Source of the DNA: Pedobacter endophyticus
Lineage (GTDB): Bacteria; Bacteroidota; Bacteroidia; Sphingobacteriales; Sphingobacteriaceae
Assembly: GCF_015679185.1 (NCBI RefSeq)
Contig: NZ_CP064939.1
Span: forward strand, 2,914,001-2,978,000
DNA: 64,000 nt
Direction of reading: 5' to 3'
In this document: positions 44,901-51,660 of the stretch, in pieces
Layout of the letters: each line of letters opens with the position of its first letter
Position numbering within the stretch: position 1 is the stretch's first letter
The notes under the pieces: model-generated
The model's input: only the letters and a program-made list of their open reading frames with translations
Told to the model about the DNA's origin: nothing
Databases searched by the model: none
Made by a program: the position numbers and the translations under genes

Positions 44901-45248
44901 GCCGTCGGTAAAATCGGTTGAGATATAAACATCGCCATTGGATGCGATGGCTAAACCCCAGGGAAACTCTTGATAACCATGCGTAAGCCCTGTATAAACC
45001 ACTTGCGTAGAAGCACCGGCACTGAGGTTGGGATAAGTGTACTTTACGACCTCGTAAATTGCGCCACCGCTACCAGATTTAACCCGGGTGATGTAGAGAT
45101 TGTTGTCTCGATCTTTGGCCATTGCGGTGTAAAGTCCTCCCGTTTCCAAATTGGTTTGGGTGTACTGTGCCAAAGCAGGAAATGCCAGGGACAGGAAAAG
45201 TAATATTACCGAAAAAGTAATGCTTTCTTTAGTAAAGAATTTCTTCAT
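38901..45248 (-). CDS. Giant T9SS surface protein with Ig-like repeat array
   Basis: A 2115-residue secreted protein. Signal peptide to about residue 27. A beta-propeller-like region (about 28-315) with NNLYIT- and GDVYIST-type NHL motifs follows. Next are four ~100-residue bacterial Ig-like domains (about 320-715), a cadherin-like segment, then eleven 76-residue repeats (about 780-1616) of the IT-WANP-ITYGTALSATQLNAT pattern, and MBG/YDG domains (about 1617-1870). Further Ig-like sequence leads to a gliding-type CHU_C sorting domain (last ~90 residues; VTPNGDGKNDTWKVENID). The start at 45248 was chosen because it precedes MKKFFTKESITFSVILLF. It is probably an adhesin or cell-surface polymer. 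Ten bases separate it from the upstream gene. Confidence 0.9.
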   Translation of the reverse strand: MKKFFTKESITFSVILLFLSLAFPALAQYTQTNLETGGLYTAMAKDRDNNLYITRVKSGSGGAIYEVVKYTYPNLSAGASTQVVYTGLTHGYQEFPWGLAIASNGDVYISTDFTDGTKNGQIIKVTKASNYTASSEFLSGRFFTALAVDASDNLYATEYNLNSGKYDVRKYTTTGAPGTGTLIYSSLSGSDGAYPTGLCVAADNAVYVAAPASSTTQGEIVKITSSGTTSQVSANQAPTALAVDAQNNLYASEKVGTGYQVTKYSTSGATSVIVTGLHENGFYYPWGIAEINGNYYVIDGDDLIIGGAVLILRPMIAAPSTPILAAASDSGNSNTDKITNVTLPTFSGTAEAASTVKLYEGATLLGTATATGGSWSITLTTALTAGVHKITATATNASDVTSPLSGELSITVDNVAPVAPSTPSLAAASDSGISSSDGITSATTVVFTGAAESGSTVVLYDTDGTTVLGSNVATGGNWSITTTALSSGVHSITAKARDVAGNTSTASSNKSITIDTTAPLAPSTPDLLAASDSGISSSDNITNNTTPTFSGTAESGSVITLYDSNGTTVLGTAVATGGNWSITSSALGSGAHNISAKSTDVAGNVSPASTTLAIVIDTTSPVAPSTPVCSAGNPTKNQTPTFTGTSESGATVNLYDGTTQIGSSLASGINWSIVSSTLAEGVHSITAKAVDAAGNVSASSSALALTIDLTAPVVTGITAGATYTAPVTKTITFNEGTATLNGTPFASGSNVSTVNSYALVVADAAGNVTNVNFSIINATPVITWANPSGIIYGTALSATQLNATANVPGSFVYTPASGTVLAAGTQTLTVDFTPTDAATYNPTSKTVNINVSKATPVITWANPSGIIYGTALSATQLNATSNVPGSFVYTPASGTVLAVGLQTLTVDFTPTDAANYNATSKTVSINVSKATPVITWANPSAITYGTALSATQLNATSNVPGNFVYTPASGTVLAVGLQTLTVDFTPTDAANYSVTSKTVSINVGKATPVITWANPSAITYGTALSATQLNATSNVPGSFTYTPASGTILGAGMQTLTVNFTPTDAVNYNATSKTVSINVGKATPVITWANPADITYGTALSATQLNATSNVAGSFTYTPASGTVLGAGMQTLTVDFTPTDAANYSATSKTVSINVGKATPVITWANPLDITYGTALSATQLNATSNVAGSFTYTPASGTVLGAGTQTLTVNFTPTNATNYSATSKTVSINVGKATPIITWADPADITYGTALLSTQLNATSNVAGSFVYTPASGTVLAAGMQALTVDFTPTDAANYSATSKTVSINVGKATPVITWANPSDITYGTALSATQLNATSNVAGSFTYTPASGIVLGAGVQTLTVNFTPTDAANYAATSKTVSINVGKATPVVTWANPSAITYGTALSATQLNATANIPGSFTYTPAVGTVLAAGMQALTVDFTPTDAANYSAISKTVSINVGKATPVITWANPLDITYGTALSATELNATSNVAGSFTYTPASGTVLAAGTQALKVDFTPTDATNYTATSKTVSINVGKAIPVITWANPSAITYGTALSATQLNATSNVAGNFVYTPASGTVLAAGTQTLTVDFTPTDGANYSSTSKLATINVVQKQISGTFTVSDKVYDGSTAATILTRNLTGVLTADQADVNLAAGTAAFANANAGTAKSVVASGMILTGAKAGNYVLSGVANASANISAKPIVITADAKTKVYGDADPAFTYSLAPNSLVGSDAITGALNRTAGENVGNYTINLNTLSASANYAITFNAASFQITQRPLLITINDKTKPYLAANPTFTATYSGFVGTENNSVFTTPLTIASVATTTSSVGTYPITGSGAAAANYNISYKQGTLTIAKTTQSITFNPLATKLVTDAPFVLQATASSGLSVTYISSNTNVARITNGNQVQIVGIGTTVITASQAGDSNFEAANPVTQNFTVIDNPPPVLSISSDKGNSISKGETARLTAIGALTYQWSNAEGIINGQNSAVLTIRPSATTTYTVTGFNQYGRSSSQTFTIEVRADFQVLDIHNVVTPNGDGKNDTWKVENIDMYPNNLVKIFDRAGKLVFEMKGYDNSWGGTYKGGVLPEGTYYYIIDFGKGIGVRKGFITIVGNQ
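40401..42908 (-). repeat. Coding tandem array, 11 copies of a 228-bp unit
   Basis: Eleven direct repeats of exactly 76 codons each inside the giant T9SS gene. Copies differ mainly at a few positions (Ser/Ala/Asp before the ITYGTAL core, Val/Ala or Pro at the NV-GSF segment, Ala/Val/Gly before the QTLTV strand). The near-identity indicates recent expansion or gene conversion, and copy number is likely to vary among strains. Confidence 0.92.
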
Positions 45249-45258
45249 ACGTGAGCGT

Positions 45259-46410
45259 TTAAACGGATAAATAGGGGTTTTGCCAACCACTGGCGGTTTC
45301 CTCAAAAATGGTGGAGGTATTTAATCCGACGGCGGTTGATTGTGTTATTATAGTTTGGTTAATATTTTTTGCGTTCGTGGTGGTTTTGGCAATGTCTATT
45401 AGTGGTCGCTCGAGACCATTTGACTGTACGGATAATGTGCCGCGAGGGCCAGCTACGCTTTGTTGCTGCAAGTATTGGAGCGCTCCTTTCGCATCGCCTT
45501 TGCTCAGGTACGGCATCATAACGGATAGGCTAAGGCCAATCTCATAACCTATCATTCCGAAGATGTTGGCCTGTTGTTTTCCAAAGTCTTCAAAATCCTG
45601 CACAAACTGCTTGTTGTTTGGGCTTTCTGATTTTCTGCTCCATGTAGCGGCTGAGTAAACGTTAAGCCCGAGGTGCTTCACATCATCCAATACGTCTTCG
45701 TAGGCCATGTTTTCTACCACCAATAATGGCACATGGTTGGCAAACTTACTGGTGCTCCATTGCTGAAGGAAATCAATGCCCATTTTGCCCGTAAAAATGG
45801 CATGCACAAAATCTGGTGTGTGGCTTTGCAGGGCTTCAAAAAGCGAATCGAGAACGAGACCGTTTTTGCCTGCATTTTCATCATTGAGGGTAATACTCTG
45901 TATTTTGTCGGCTCCTCCGGCAGCTGCACCATGAAAAAATGCAGTATTCAGGTTAAATCCGGCTTCGAAAACCGGACTAATCACCAAACCATCTTTACCG
46001 AATTCTTGAGCCGCCCATTTCCCCAATGCGTATTGACCTTGCCAAAGGTTCATTGAAATAGACATCACATTCGGGCCAAAGCCAAGCGGCGGAGGCACCA
46101 TCTCGCCCATATCGAAAAACAATCCGATCTTTTGATGATTTTCGAGAAGTGGGCGAATATCTGTCAGCACTTTGATGTTGATCATACCCGTAAGCACATC
46201 AACCCCCTCAAAAAAAAGCAGTTTTTGTACCGCCTCCAGTGTAGTTCTATTTCCACCCTGCGCAGTGTACACAGGCAGAAACTGGGAATCTTGCTGGCGC
46301 AGCCTCATTTTAGCGGCGGCACAGAAAATCCCGGCCATTACATGCTGCGCATAATAAGGATAAACGCCCGAGTAAGGCATCAAAAAACCAACTTTTAACG
46401 GCTTGTTCAA
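45259..46410 (-). CDS. Periplasmic-binding-protein fold (type 1) without signal peptide
   Basis: A 383-residue protein related to branched-chain-amino-acid ABC binding proteins (Leu/Ile/Val-binding, PBP1). It starts MNKPLKVGFLMPYSGVYPYY, reaches GLVISPVFEAGFNLNTAFFHG near residue 142, and carries NIFGMIGYEIGLSLSVMMPYL near residue 295. No signal peptide or lipobox is visible, and no permease or ATPase gene is nearby, so it is unlikely to serve a normal transporter. The stop at 45259 is 10 bases from the giant protein start. One base separates it from the tail-collar gene. Its role in this operon is unknown. Confidence 0.82.
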   Translation of the reverse strand: MNKPLKVGFLMPYSGVYPYYAQHVMAGIFCAAAKMRLRQQDSQFLPVYTAQGGNRTTLEAVQKLLFFEGVDVLTGMINIKVLTDIRPLLENHQKIGLFFDMGEMVPPPLGFGPNVMSISMNLWQGQYALGKWAAQEFGKDGLVISPVFEAGFNLNTAFFHGAAAGGADKIQSITLNDENAGKNGLVLDSLFEALQSHTPDFVHAIFTGKMGIDFLQQWSTSKFANHVPLLVVENMAYEDVLDDVKHLGLNVYSAATWSRKSESPNNKQFVQDFEDFGKQQANIFGMIGYEIGLSLSVMMPYLSKGDAKGALQYLQQQSVAGPRGTLSVQSNGLERPLIDIAKTTTNAKNINQTIITQSTAVGLNTSTIFEETASGWQNPYLSV

Positions 46411-46411
46411 T

Positions 46412-46984
46412 TTAATTTCTCGATGGGAATAGTCCTACTGTAGTGATAACAAAATTAATGGCTAAATATGGCGATAGAATCGATATTGGTTGCGAACCGC
46501 CCGTAATACCCGCCGTTGCGCCACCCGTACTGTTTAATGTAACCGGATTACCGGTGCCAGTGGTGTAAGTATTTAATGTAGATGCATTAGGGCCCGAGCC
46601 TGTTTTAGGGCTGTTGGCCAATCTGTTGCCCGATGCTGTTGCGGCGTTCGGTGTACTATTATCGGCTATAACCAAATTAGAAAGAGTGATAACGTGGCTA
46701 TGTGCTGGCATTTGAGTTTGTAAGATCGTAATCGATTCCGAACCACCAAGTTCACCCAAAACATAGGAGTTTAAACCCGGTCCCTGTCCTGTCCCAATCG
46801 GCGCTCTTCCTCTTAAATCGGGCAGCGCAAACGTGTTTTGTCCGTTTCCACCATAAGTGGTCCCCAATAGTGAGAAAAGAGCGGTGTTTTGAGCGATGGG
46901 CAGGATCTGACCTTGACAGAGCATAAAAGTACGCGGCGCAAAATTCCCCGCAAACATTTTTATTATTGCTAAATATTCTTCCAT
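46412..46984 (-). CDS. Phage-tail-collar / microcystin-dependent-protein-like protein
   Basis: A 190-residue protein with the collar domain at the N-terminus: EYLAIIKMFAGNFAPRTFMLC, QGQILPIAQNTALFSLLG, TYGGNGQNTFALPDLRGRAPIGTG, and later MPAHSH. These motifs match the phage tail collar (Tail_Collar) family that also includes cyanobacterial microcystin-dependent protein. The C-terminus is Ser/Thr/Gly/Asn-rich and ends with a conserved-looking LSPYLAINFVI. There is no signal peptide and no other tail gene nearby, so it is not part of a prophage tail as seen here. It lies 19 bp after the metallophosphoesterase-like gene. Confidence 0.9.
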   Translation of the reverse strand: MEEYLAIIKMFAGNFAPRTFMLCQGQILPIAQNTALFSLLGTTYGGNGQNTFALPDLRGRAPIGTGQGPGLNSYVLGELGGSESITILQTQMPAHSHVITLSNLVIADNSTPNAATASGNRLANSPKTGSGPNASTLNTYTTGTGNPVTLNSTGGATAGITGGSQPISILSPYLAINFVITTVGLFPSRN

Positions 46985-47003
46985 AATAGTTTGTTATTGA
47001 TAG

Positions 47004-47960
47004 TTAAGTGTTGAATTGGTTTTTTGATGAGGATAATAGTGCGAGCACCTGATGCTGATGATCCCTATTAATGGCGCCTGGAACATTTGTTTTTAGATCT
47101 ATGCCCATTCTTTCCTTTTGCTGACTGAAATCGAGACTCACTCTACCTGATGATAGGCCACCGTCGAAATTATTGGTTAACAGAACTTCACTTTTGCTCT
47201 TGTTTCGCAAAACCCATAAGCGACTTTTGCTTTGCTGGGCATTTCCGCCGATAAAAAGATCGACACCTTGCGACTGTTCAGCAATTGCCTGGTTATTAAC
47301 CTCCGATTTTTTATCGAAACCTAAATGGGCAAGGCACACAATGATATCGCATTGGTGCTTTTCTCTCAAAATGCGTACGGTTTGGGTTAAGGCCGTAAAT
47401 GGATTCTTGACCTGCACACCCGAAATGTTAGCGGGTTCGCCTACGCCAGTAACGCCAACCTTAAACTTGCCGTAAGTAATAATTTGATAGGGTTTTACCG
47501 CTTTTTTAAGCGCTGAAGATTCAAAAACATAATTGCAACTTACCAGCTGAAACTGCATGTAGGGCAAAACCGATACAAAATGATCAACGCCTTGCACCAA
47601 ATCAGCTGCGCTTAAGTTTACCGCATGATAGTTGATTTTGTTCATCAAATCGATGGCTTTCAACTGTCCACCCGCATCTTGCACAGGATTTAAAAACCCT
47701 CCGGCATCAAAAACGAGCGATGAAATATCGTGGCTGCTCAAATCTGAATGTAGTTGTTTCAAGCCTCCACAATCTTGAAAAACCGTGGCAAGCTTTCCTT
47801 TCAGATCGTTCGTATAGGTAATGTTTACCTGCGATTGATTTGCGGCAACGGTATTAATTTTTCTCACCGTACGGGCAACGGAATCGAGAGTGCCGGTTAG
47901 CAGCAAACTGCTGGTAACGAAAAGATTTTTCCGTAGGAAAGATCTTCTGTTTGTAGTCAT
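47004..47960 (-). CDS. Exported 5'-nucleotidase-like metallophosphoesterase homologue, probably inactive
   Basis: A 318-residue protein with a Tat-like leader (TTNRRSFLRK then a hydrophobic stretch) and the UshA/calcineurin-type phosphoesterase fold. It retains TND in ITYTNDLKGKL and the His of CLAHLGFD. It lacks the partner His of the NDxHG motif, the second Asp of the GD motif (DAGG here), the GNHE motif (NLSA here) and the GH-x-H motif (GGNAQ here). I infer that it is a pseudo-enzyme with a binding role. It sits between the sulfation genes and the collar gene, 19 bp from the latter. Confidence 0.78.
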   Translation of the reverse strand: MTTNRRSFLRKNLFVTSSLLLTGTLDSVARTVRKINTVAANQSQVNITYTNDLKGKLATVFQDCGGLKQLHSDLSSHDISSLVFDAGGFLNPVQDAGGQLKAIDLMNKINYHAVNLSAADLVQGVDHFVSVLPYMQFQLVSCNYVFESSALKKAVKPYQIITYGKFKVGVTGVGEPANISGVQVKNPFTALTQTVRILREKHQCDIIVCLAHLGFDKKSEVNNQAIAEQSQGVDLFIGGNAQQSKSRLWVLRNKSKSEVLLTNNFDGGLSSGRVSLDFSQQKERMGIDLKTNVPGAINRDHQHQVLALLSSSKNQFNT

Positions 47961-48193
47961 AAAATTAGTTTGTTAGGGAGTATTAATTATACAAATATTA
48001 AATTAAAATTTTACATATTCATTGCTATTCAATTTTTTTTTAAAAAAAATAAAATATTTGCGGAAAAAATGCGTTCAAACAGGTTTGGCCGGACCTAAAA
48101 AGACCAAATTTACCTGTGGAAAGAAAGTAGACGGGTTGATGGTATCCACCAAGCGATTAACCGGAACTAACAAATAATACAAATATTTTGGCT

Positions 48194-48718
48194 TCAGCGG
48201 ACGAGCATCATAAACGATTTCAGTTTTTCAATCGACTTGGTTACGGTGTCAGTTTCAGTCGAAATTATAAAATCGGGAGCCAAAGGAGGTTCGAAATAAT
48301 CGTTAACTCCGGTTAAGTTATAGATTTTGTTTTCGTGGCCTTTTGGCAGCATCGCCCGGCGGTAAAGATCCTTGGTATCTCTAATCGTCAGCGTTTCTAT
48401 AGCGCACGTAATGTAAACCAGCTTAGCATTTAAATGATCCCTTAACCATTGGCGAGCAATTTGAAAGGGATTAATTGCCGCAATGATGATAAAATCGTAA
48501 TCATCAGACATTTCCATAGCCAAACGACCTAATCTCTTGATGTTTTCGATTCGATCTGACTTGCTGAACCCTAAATCGCTACACAATGTTTTACGATAAA
48601 CATCACCGTCGAGCACCGCAACCTTGTAATTACTACGGGAAAGTTCCTGTTGAACGCCGTTTGCCAGCGTTGTTTTCCCCGCCCCAGATAAACCGGTGAA
48701 TTGAATTACTTTAGCCAT
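48194..48718 (-). CDS. Adenylylsulfate-kinase-like protein
   Basis: A 174-residue CysC-like protein. The Walker A is FTGLSGAGKTTLANG at the N-terminus, and DGDVYRKTLCSDLGFSKSD with ENIKRLGRLA near residue 38-70 matches the APS/ATP-binding region. DTKDLYRRA and GVNDYFEPP follow the kinase lid pattern. APS kinase makes PAPS, the sulfate donor. In the usual SPF/YR-xxR motif the first Arg is Gln here (NPFQIARQW), so activity is not certain. The start overlaps the sulfotransferase stop by 8 bases. No sulfate adenylyltransferase is in the window. Confidence 0.85.
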   Translation of the reverse strand: MAKVIQFTGLSGAGKTTLANGVQQELSRSNYKVAVLDGDVYRKTLCSDLGFSKSDRIENIKRLGRLAMEMSDDYDFIIIAAINPFQIARQWLRDHLNAKLVYITCAIETLTIRDTKDLYRRAMLPKGHENKIYNLTGVNDYFEPPLAPDFIISTETDTVTKSIEKLKSFMMLVR

Positions 48719-49664
48719 GTTGCTTTAGCTTGTTATAAAATTGTTGATAAGCTTCCTGCGCAACAGGATAAAAAGTTTTTTGGTTGGTGGCTTGATCACC
48801 AGTAAAGGGTTGATCGGGATATTTGCTGTGGAAAGCCAACCGGTTATTCATTGGGTCGCTTTTTTCAAATGCAATGCCCACGGTATGATGAAAATGTTGA
48901 AGCAAACCTTCGACACCCCAGGCATAATCGTAAAAATGGTTTTTTCGCTCCTGCAAGTCAATATAAGTAGAAAGCAAATTGTAATATCCGGCCAGAACTT
49001 CGGCGGTATAGCTGTTAAAATCTGCAAAATGCGCATCTGAAAGATTGATTTTAAAAACACGGGGATCGATCATTCCGGGAATACTCTGCAAGCCTCTCCT
49101 TTTTTGATGCGATGAGATAATGGCCTCGGGTTCGCGAGAAAGGAAATAAAAAGGCGTATCAGGATACCAACTGCGAAGCTGATGATAAAAGTGGAGGTGC
49201 CAGCTATCTAGCTTAATAAAATAATGCTTGTAAAACGGGTTTCTTATTTGTCCCATAAAAGCTACTGCCGACATAAAAATTTCTTTTACTTCGGCCTCGC
49301 CAATGAACTTGTCGTGCTCCTGCGCTCTTAAAATTTCATCTAAAATTGGTGCCTCGGCAATAACAATGTTTTGCTTTTCACTGGCCAGCGCCTGCGAGAG
49401 TAAGGTAGATCCGCATCTAGATACATGAAAGATGAACGCAGTGGGTGGAATGCTATTTAAAGGCGCAGCAGCAAGCAGAAACTGTAGATTGCTCGCGGTC
49501 TTAAACCGCGATCGCCCGCTCATTTTAATTCTGCAACGATCGATGGTTTCATCAAAAAATGGCTCATTAATATGATGATTGTCGAGATCGAGCCAATTAA
49601 CCAACCATTCGCCCTCCAAAAACCGCATCCGATATGGAATCCAACCGTTCATATCCTGATTCAT
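48711..49664 (-). CDS. Sulfotransferase family protein
   Basis: A 317-residue cytoplasmic protein. The 5'-phosphosulfate-binding loop is FIFHVSRCGSTLLSQAL near residue 85, and FYFLSREPEAIISSHQKRR near residue 182 corresponds to the 3'-phosphate-binding strand (Arg/Ser). This is the PAPS-dependent sulfotransferase fold. The substrate is unknown: a sugar, a lipid or a protein residue would all fit. It overlaps the oxygenase gene by 4 bases (ATGA) and the APS-kinase-like gene by 8 bases, so the three are translationally coupled. Confidence 0.85.
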   Translation of the reverse strand: MNQDMNGWIPYRMRFLEGEWLVNWLDLDNHHINEPFFDETIDRCRIKMSGRSRFKTASNLQFLLAAAPLNSIPPTAFIFHVSRCGSTLLSQALASEKQNIVIAEAPILDEILRAQEHDKFIGEAEVKEIFMSAVAFMGQIRNPFYKHYFIKLDSWHLHFYHQLRSWYPDTPFYFLSREPEAIISSHQKRRGLQSIPGMIDPRVFKINLSDAHFADFNSYTAEVLAGYYNLLSTYIDLQERKNHFYDYAWGVEGLLQHFHHTVGIAFEKSDPMNNRLAFHSKYPDQPFTGDQATNQKTFYPVAQEAYQQFYNKLKQHG

Positions 49665-50344
49665 TGTTCGCCTTTTAATTGCTTAATGAGTTTGCGAGCT
49701 GTATCAGTATTCATGCGCTCCAATTCCGCAATAATAAGATCGTTCGTTTTATCAGTGATTGGATTATTTTGACTTTCGTTTAGCTTATAGCCATAACCCT
49801 CGAATAATTTATCTGTCCAGCTGTTGCGTAGCGCATCTATCACCAAATGAATTCGTACTTCATCGCCATCGTTTTTTATCGCATGCGTCTGATTAAAATC
49901 AACGTACCAACACGTGCCTTCATCCATTGCAAGCGGCTCGCCACCCACACTAAAAGTTACTTGTTTATTGGTTTGAATGGGAATATGCAACCTAAAGTTA
50001 ATGTCTTGATAGCCGCAGCCGGGATCGCGGTGAGGTTTAATTTCACTGCCGGGATGCAATGCCAACAAACGCACCGCTTCTTTATCACATTTCCAACTAT
50101 TGAGCAGATTGCTGATGTAAGGCAATTGCTTTAATAAAGGAGTATCTTGATAGTTTTCAACACCATAGCTAGCATAAATATCATTTTCTCTACCAGATGC
50201 TGAACGCAAGGCGATACTCTGCCAACAGCCCTGATAATCTTTTTGGTTGAAATGATCGCTCCATTTGCTAGCTAAACAAGATGAAAGCTCTTGCTTAAGC
50301 TGACTGGTATCGTATGCGAAATCGAACTTAATATACTTTAGCAC
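49661..50344 (-). CDS. Aspartyl/asparaginyl beta-hydroxylase-like Fe(II)/2OG oxygenase
   Basis: A 227-residue double-stranded beta-helix protein. The facial triad is recognisable: His and Asp in IKPHRDPG near residue 96 and the distal His with nearby Arg in THAIKNDGDEVRIHLVID near residue 157-172. The ligand pattern matches the aspartyl/asparaginyl beta-hydroxylase family. In bacteria such enzymes hydroxylate peptide side chains or free amino-acid derivatives. It begins the operon with the sulfotransferase and APS-kinase-like genes. The C-terminal ~45 residues are helical and of unknown role. Confidence 0.85.
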   Translation of the reverse strand: MLKYIKFDFAYDTSQLKQELSSCLASKWSDHFNQKDYQGCWQSIALRSASGRENDIYASYGVENYQDTPLLKQLPYISNLLNSWKCDKEAVRLLALHPGSEIKPHRDPGCGYQDINFRLHIPIQTNKQVTFSVGGEPLAMDEGTCWYVDFNQTHAIKNDGDEVRIHLVIDALRNSWTDKLFEGYGYKLNESQNNPITDKTNDLIIAELERMNTDTARKLIKQLKGEQ

Positions 50345-50463
50345 GGGAGATTTTGTCGGTTTTTATTTTACAAATAAACACATCATTTATCGAAAAAATA
50401 ATTTTCGAATCATTAAGGCTTACGTTTTCAATAAAGGCCGGCCAATTACCCAAAGAGATAATT

Positions 50464-51459
50464 TTATACTCGTTGCGTATTTTGACGTTTCTCTTTTAAG
50501 ACAATAACGAACAACCAACAGACAAGAAAGGCCAGGGTTATATAGTATGCCCGATTTAAGTGCTTTTGAAAAAAGCGTTCATCTAAATCGTACTTATTGA
50601 TCATGTACTGAGATAGCGGCCGCAGCTTTTTTGTGGTATCAATCGGGTGTACGCCACTATCGCTATATAGCTCTGGTTCCCCATCTACTTTTGCGTACCA
50701 GGCTCTTTTCAACTGCGTTTTACTAACGGGTTCAACCGCGGGTATTTTTCGTTGATTTTTCAATCGCTCTATATCCAATGGAACAATTGTCGCTCCGGCA
50801 ATATAGGTATTGCATTTAACAGGCTCATAATGACTGCCAGTCCAATACATACACTTTTCATCTGGCAAAGGCATTCTGATCTGGTTTACTTTCGAATCCC
50901 AAAAATAAATGACGACACGTGCTACAATTAAAATGGCTATACATAAAATGATCACTATTTTTTTGGAGATGCCTACCGTAGTTTTAGGGGAGGGAATGGT
51001 AGTGGGCGCTGCTGGTTTGTCGCCTCCTTCTGCGGTTCGCGGTAGTGATGTATCACTTCTATCACTTTCTTTACGCTTTTCTGCCCCAGCAAATTCGCGA
51101 AGGGCATTGTAATATCTTGTACTCGGCCTAAGTTCAAAATCTATAAGCCAAGCCAAAAGTTCACTGTTTCTGATATTGGTTTTCCCTGTCTCTCCATTTA
51201 AATGGTTTAATAGCGGACGAAAGGCTCCAGGATCTGCATTCGAAATCGATCGAGAAAATTCTGTACCTATTTTATCAAGATCAAAAAAAGTGGCCAAGGC
51301 ATCAACATCTTTCGGTTCTGGGCTCCTATTGTGAGTATTTAGACATTCCTGTTTTAAGTTGGCCGTTGTTGGATTTGATAAGGTTATAGAAAGCTGCCCA
51401 CTATCTTTCTTCTTTTTATAGGCAGCCAATACAGCGTCTTGGTAATCTTCAAGCATCAT
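50464..51459 (-). CDS. Hypothetical membrane protein with soluble N-terminal domain
   Basis: A 331-residue protein of unknown family. The N-terminal ~130 residues are soluble and helical (EDYQDAVLAAYKKKKDSGQL; ELLAWLIDFELRPSTRYYNAL). A Ser/Pro/Thr-rich linker leads to one membrane helix (about 168-187), then a ~110-residue segment with EKCMYWTGSHYEPVKCNTY, and a second helix (about 302-320) with a short basic tail. Topology suggests both ends inside and the Cys-pair region outside. It is divergent from the structured-leader peptide gene, with a CGGAATT repeat cluster at its 5' side. Function unknown. Confidence 0.75.
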   Translation of the reverse strand: MMLEDYQDAVLAAYKKKKDSGQLSITLSNPTTANLKQECLNTHNRSPEPKDVDALATFFDLDKIGTEFSRSISNADPGAFRPLLNHLNGETGKTNIRNSELLAWLIDFELRPSTRYYNALREFAGAEKRKESDRSDTSLPRTAEGGDKPAAPTTIPSPKTTVGISKKIVIILCIAILIVARVVIYFWDSKVNQIRMPLPDEKCMYWTGSHYEPVKCNTYIAGATIVPLDIERLKNQRKIPAVEPVSKTQLKRAWYAKVDGEPELYSDSGVHPIDTTKKLRPLSQYMINKYDLDERFFQKHLNRAYYITLAFLVCWLFVIVLKEKRQNTQRV

Positions 51460-51486
51460 TTTCGGATTTTAAGCGTAAAAATATAA

Positions 51487-51561
51487 CGGAATTTTCGGAA
51501 TTCTTACGGTTTTCCGGAATTGAAACGGAATTCGGAAAGAATTTCGAGAAGATACGGAATT
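51487..51561. promoter_or_regulatory. Cluster of CGGAATT direct repeats
   Basis: Five exact CGGAATT heptamers start at 51487, 51496, 51515, 51526 and 51555, with a degenerate sixth (CGGAAAG) at 51533. They occupy the 28-100 bp upstream of the minus-strand gene at 51459. The density and common orientation are those of a multi-site regulator-binding region; no regulator is identified. It may also be a mobile-element or recombination signal. Confidence 0.6.
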
Positions 51562-51660
51562 ATCTGAAAACAAGCATTTTGACGTCCTCATATTTGTATC
51601 AGAAATCAGCGCAAGTGCATTCTAGCTAAGCGCACTTATTAATAAACTGATTTTTAAAAG

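Noticed and set aside
46412..46984. Prophage tail module or contractile injection system
   Set aside because: No sheath, tube, baseplate, capsid or integrase genes are nearby; only one collar-type protein is present.
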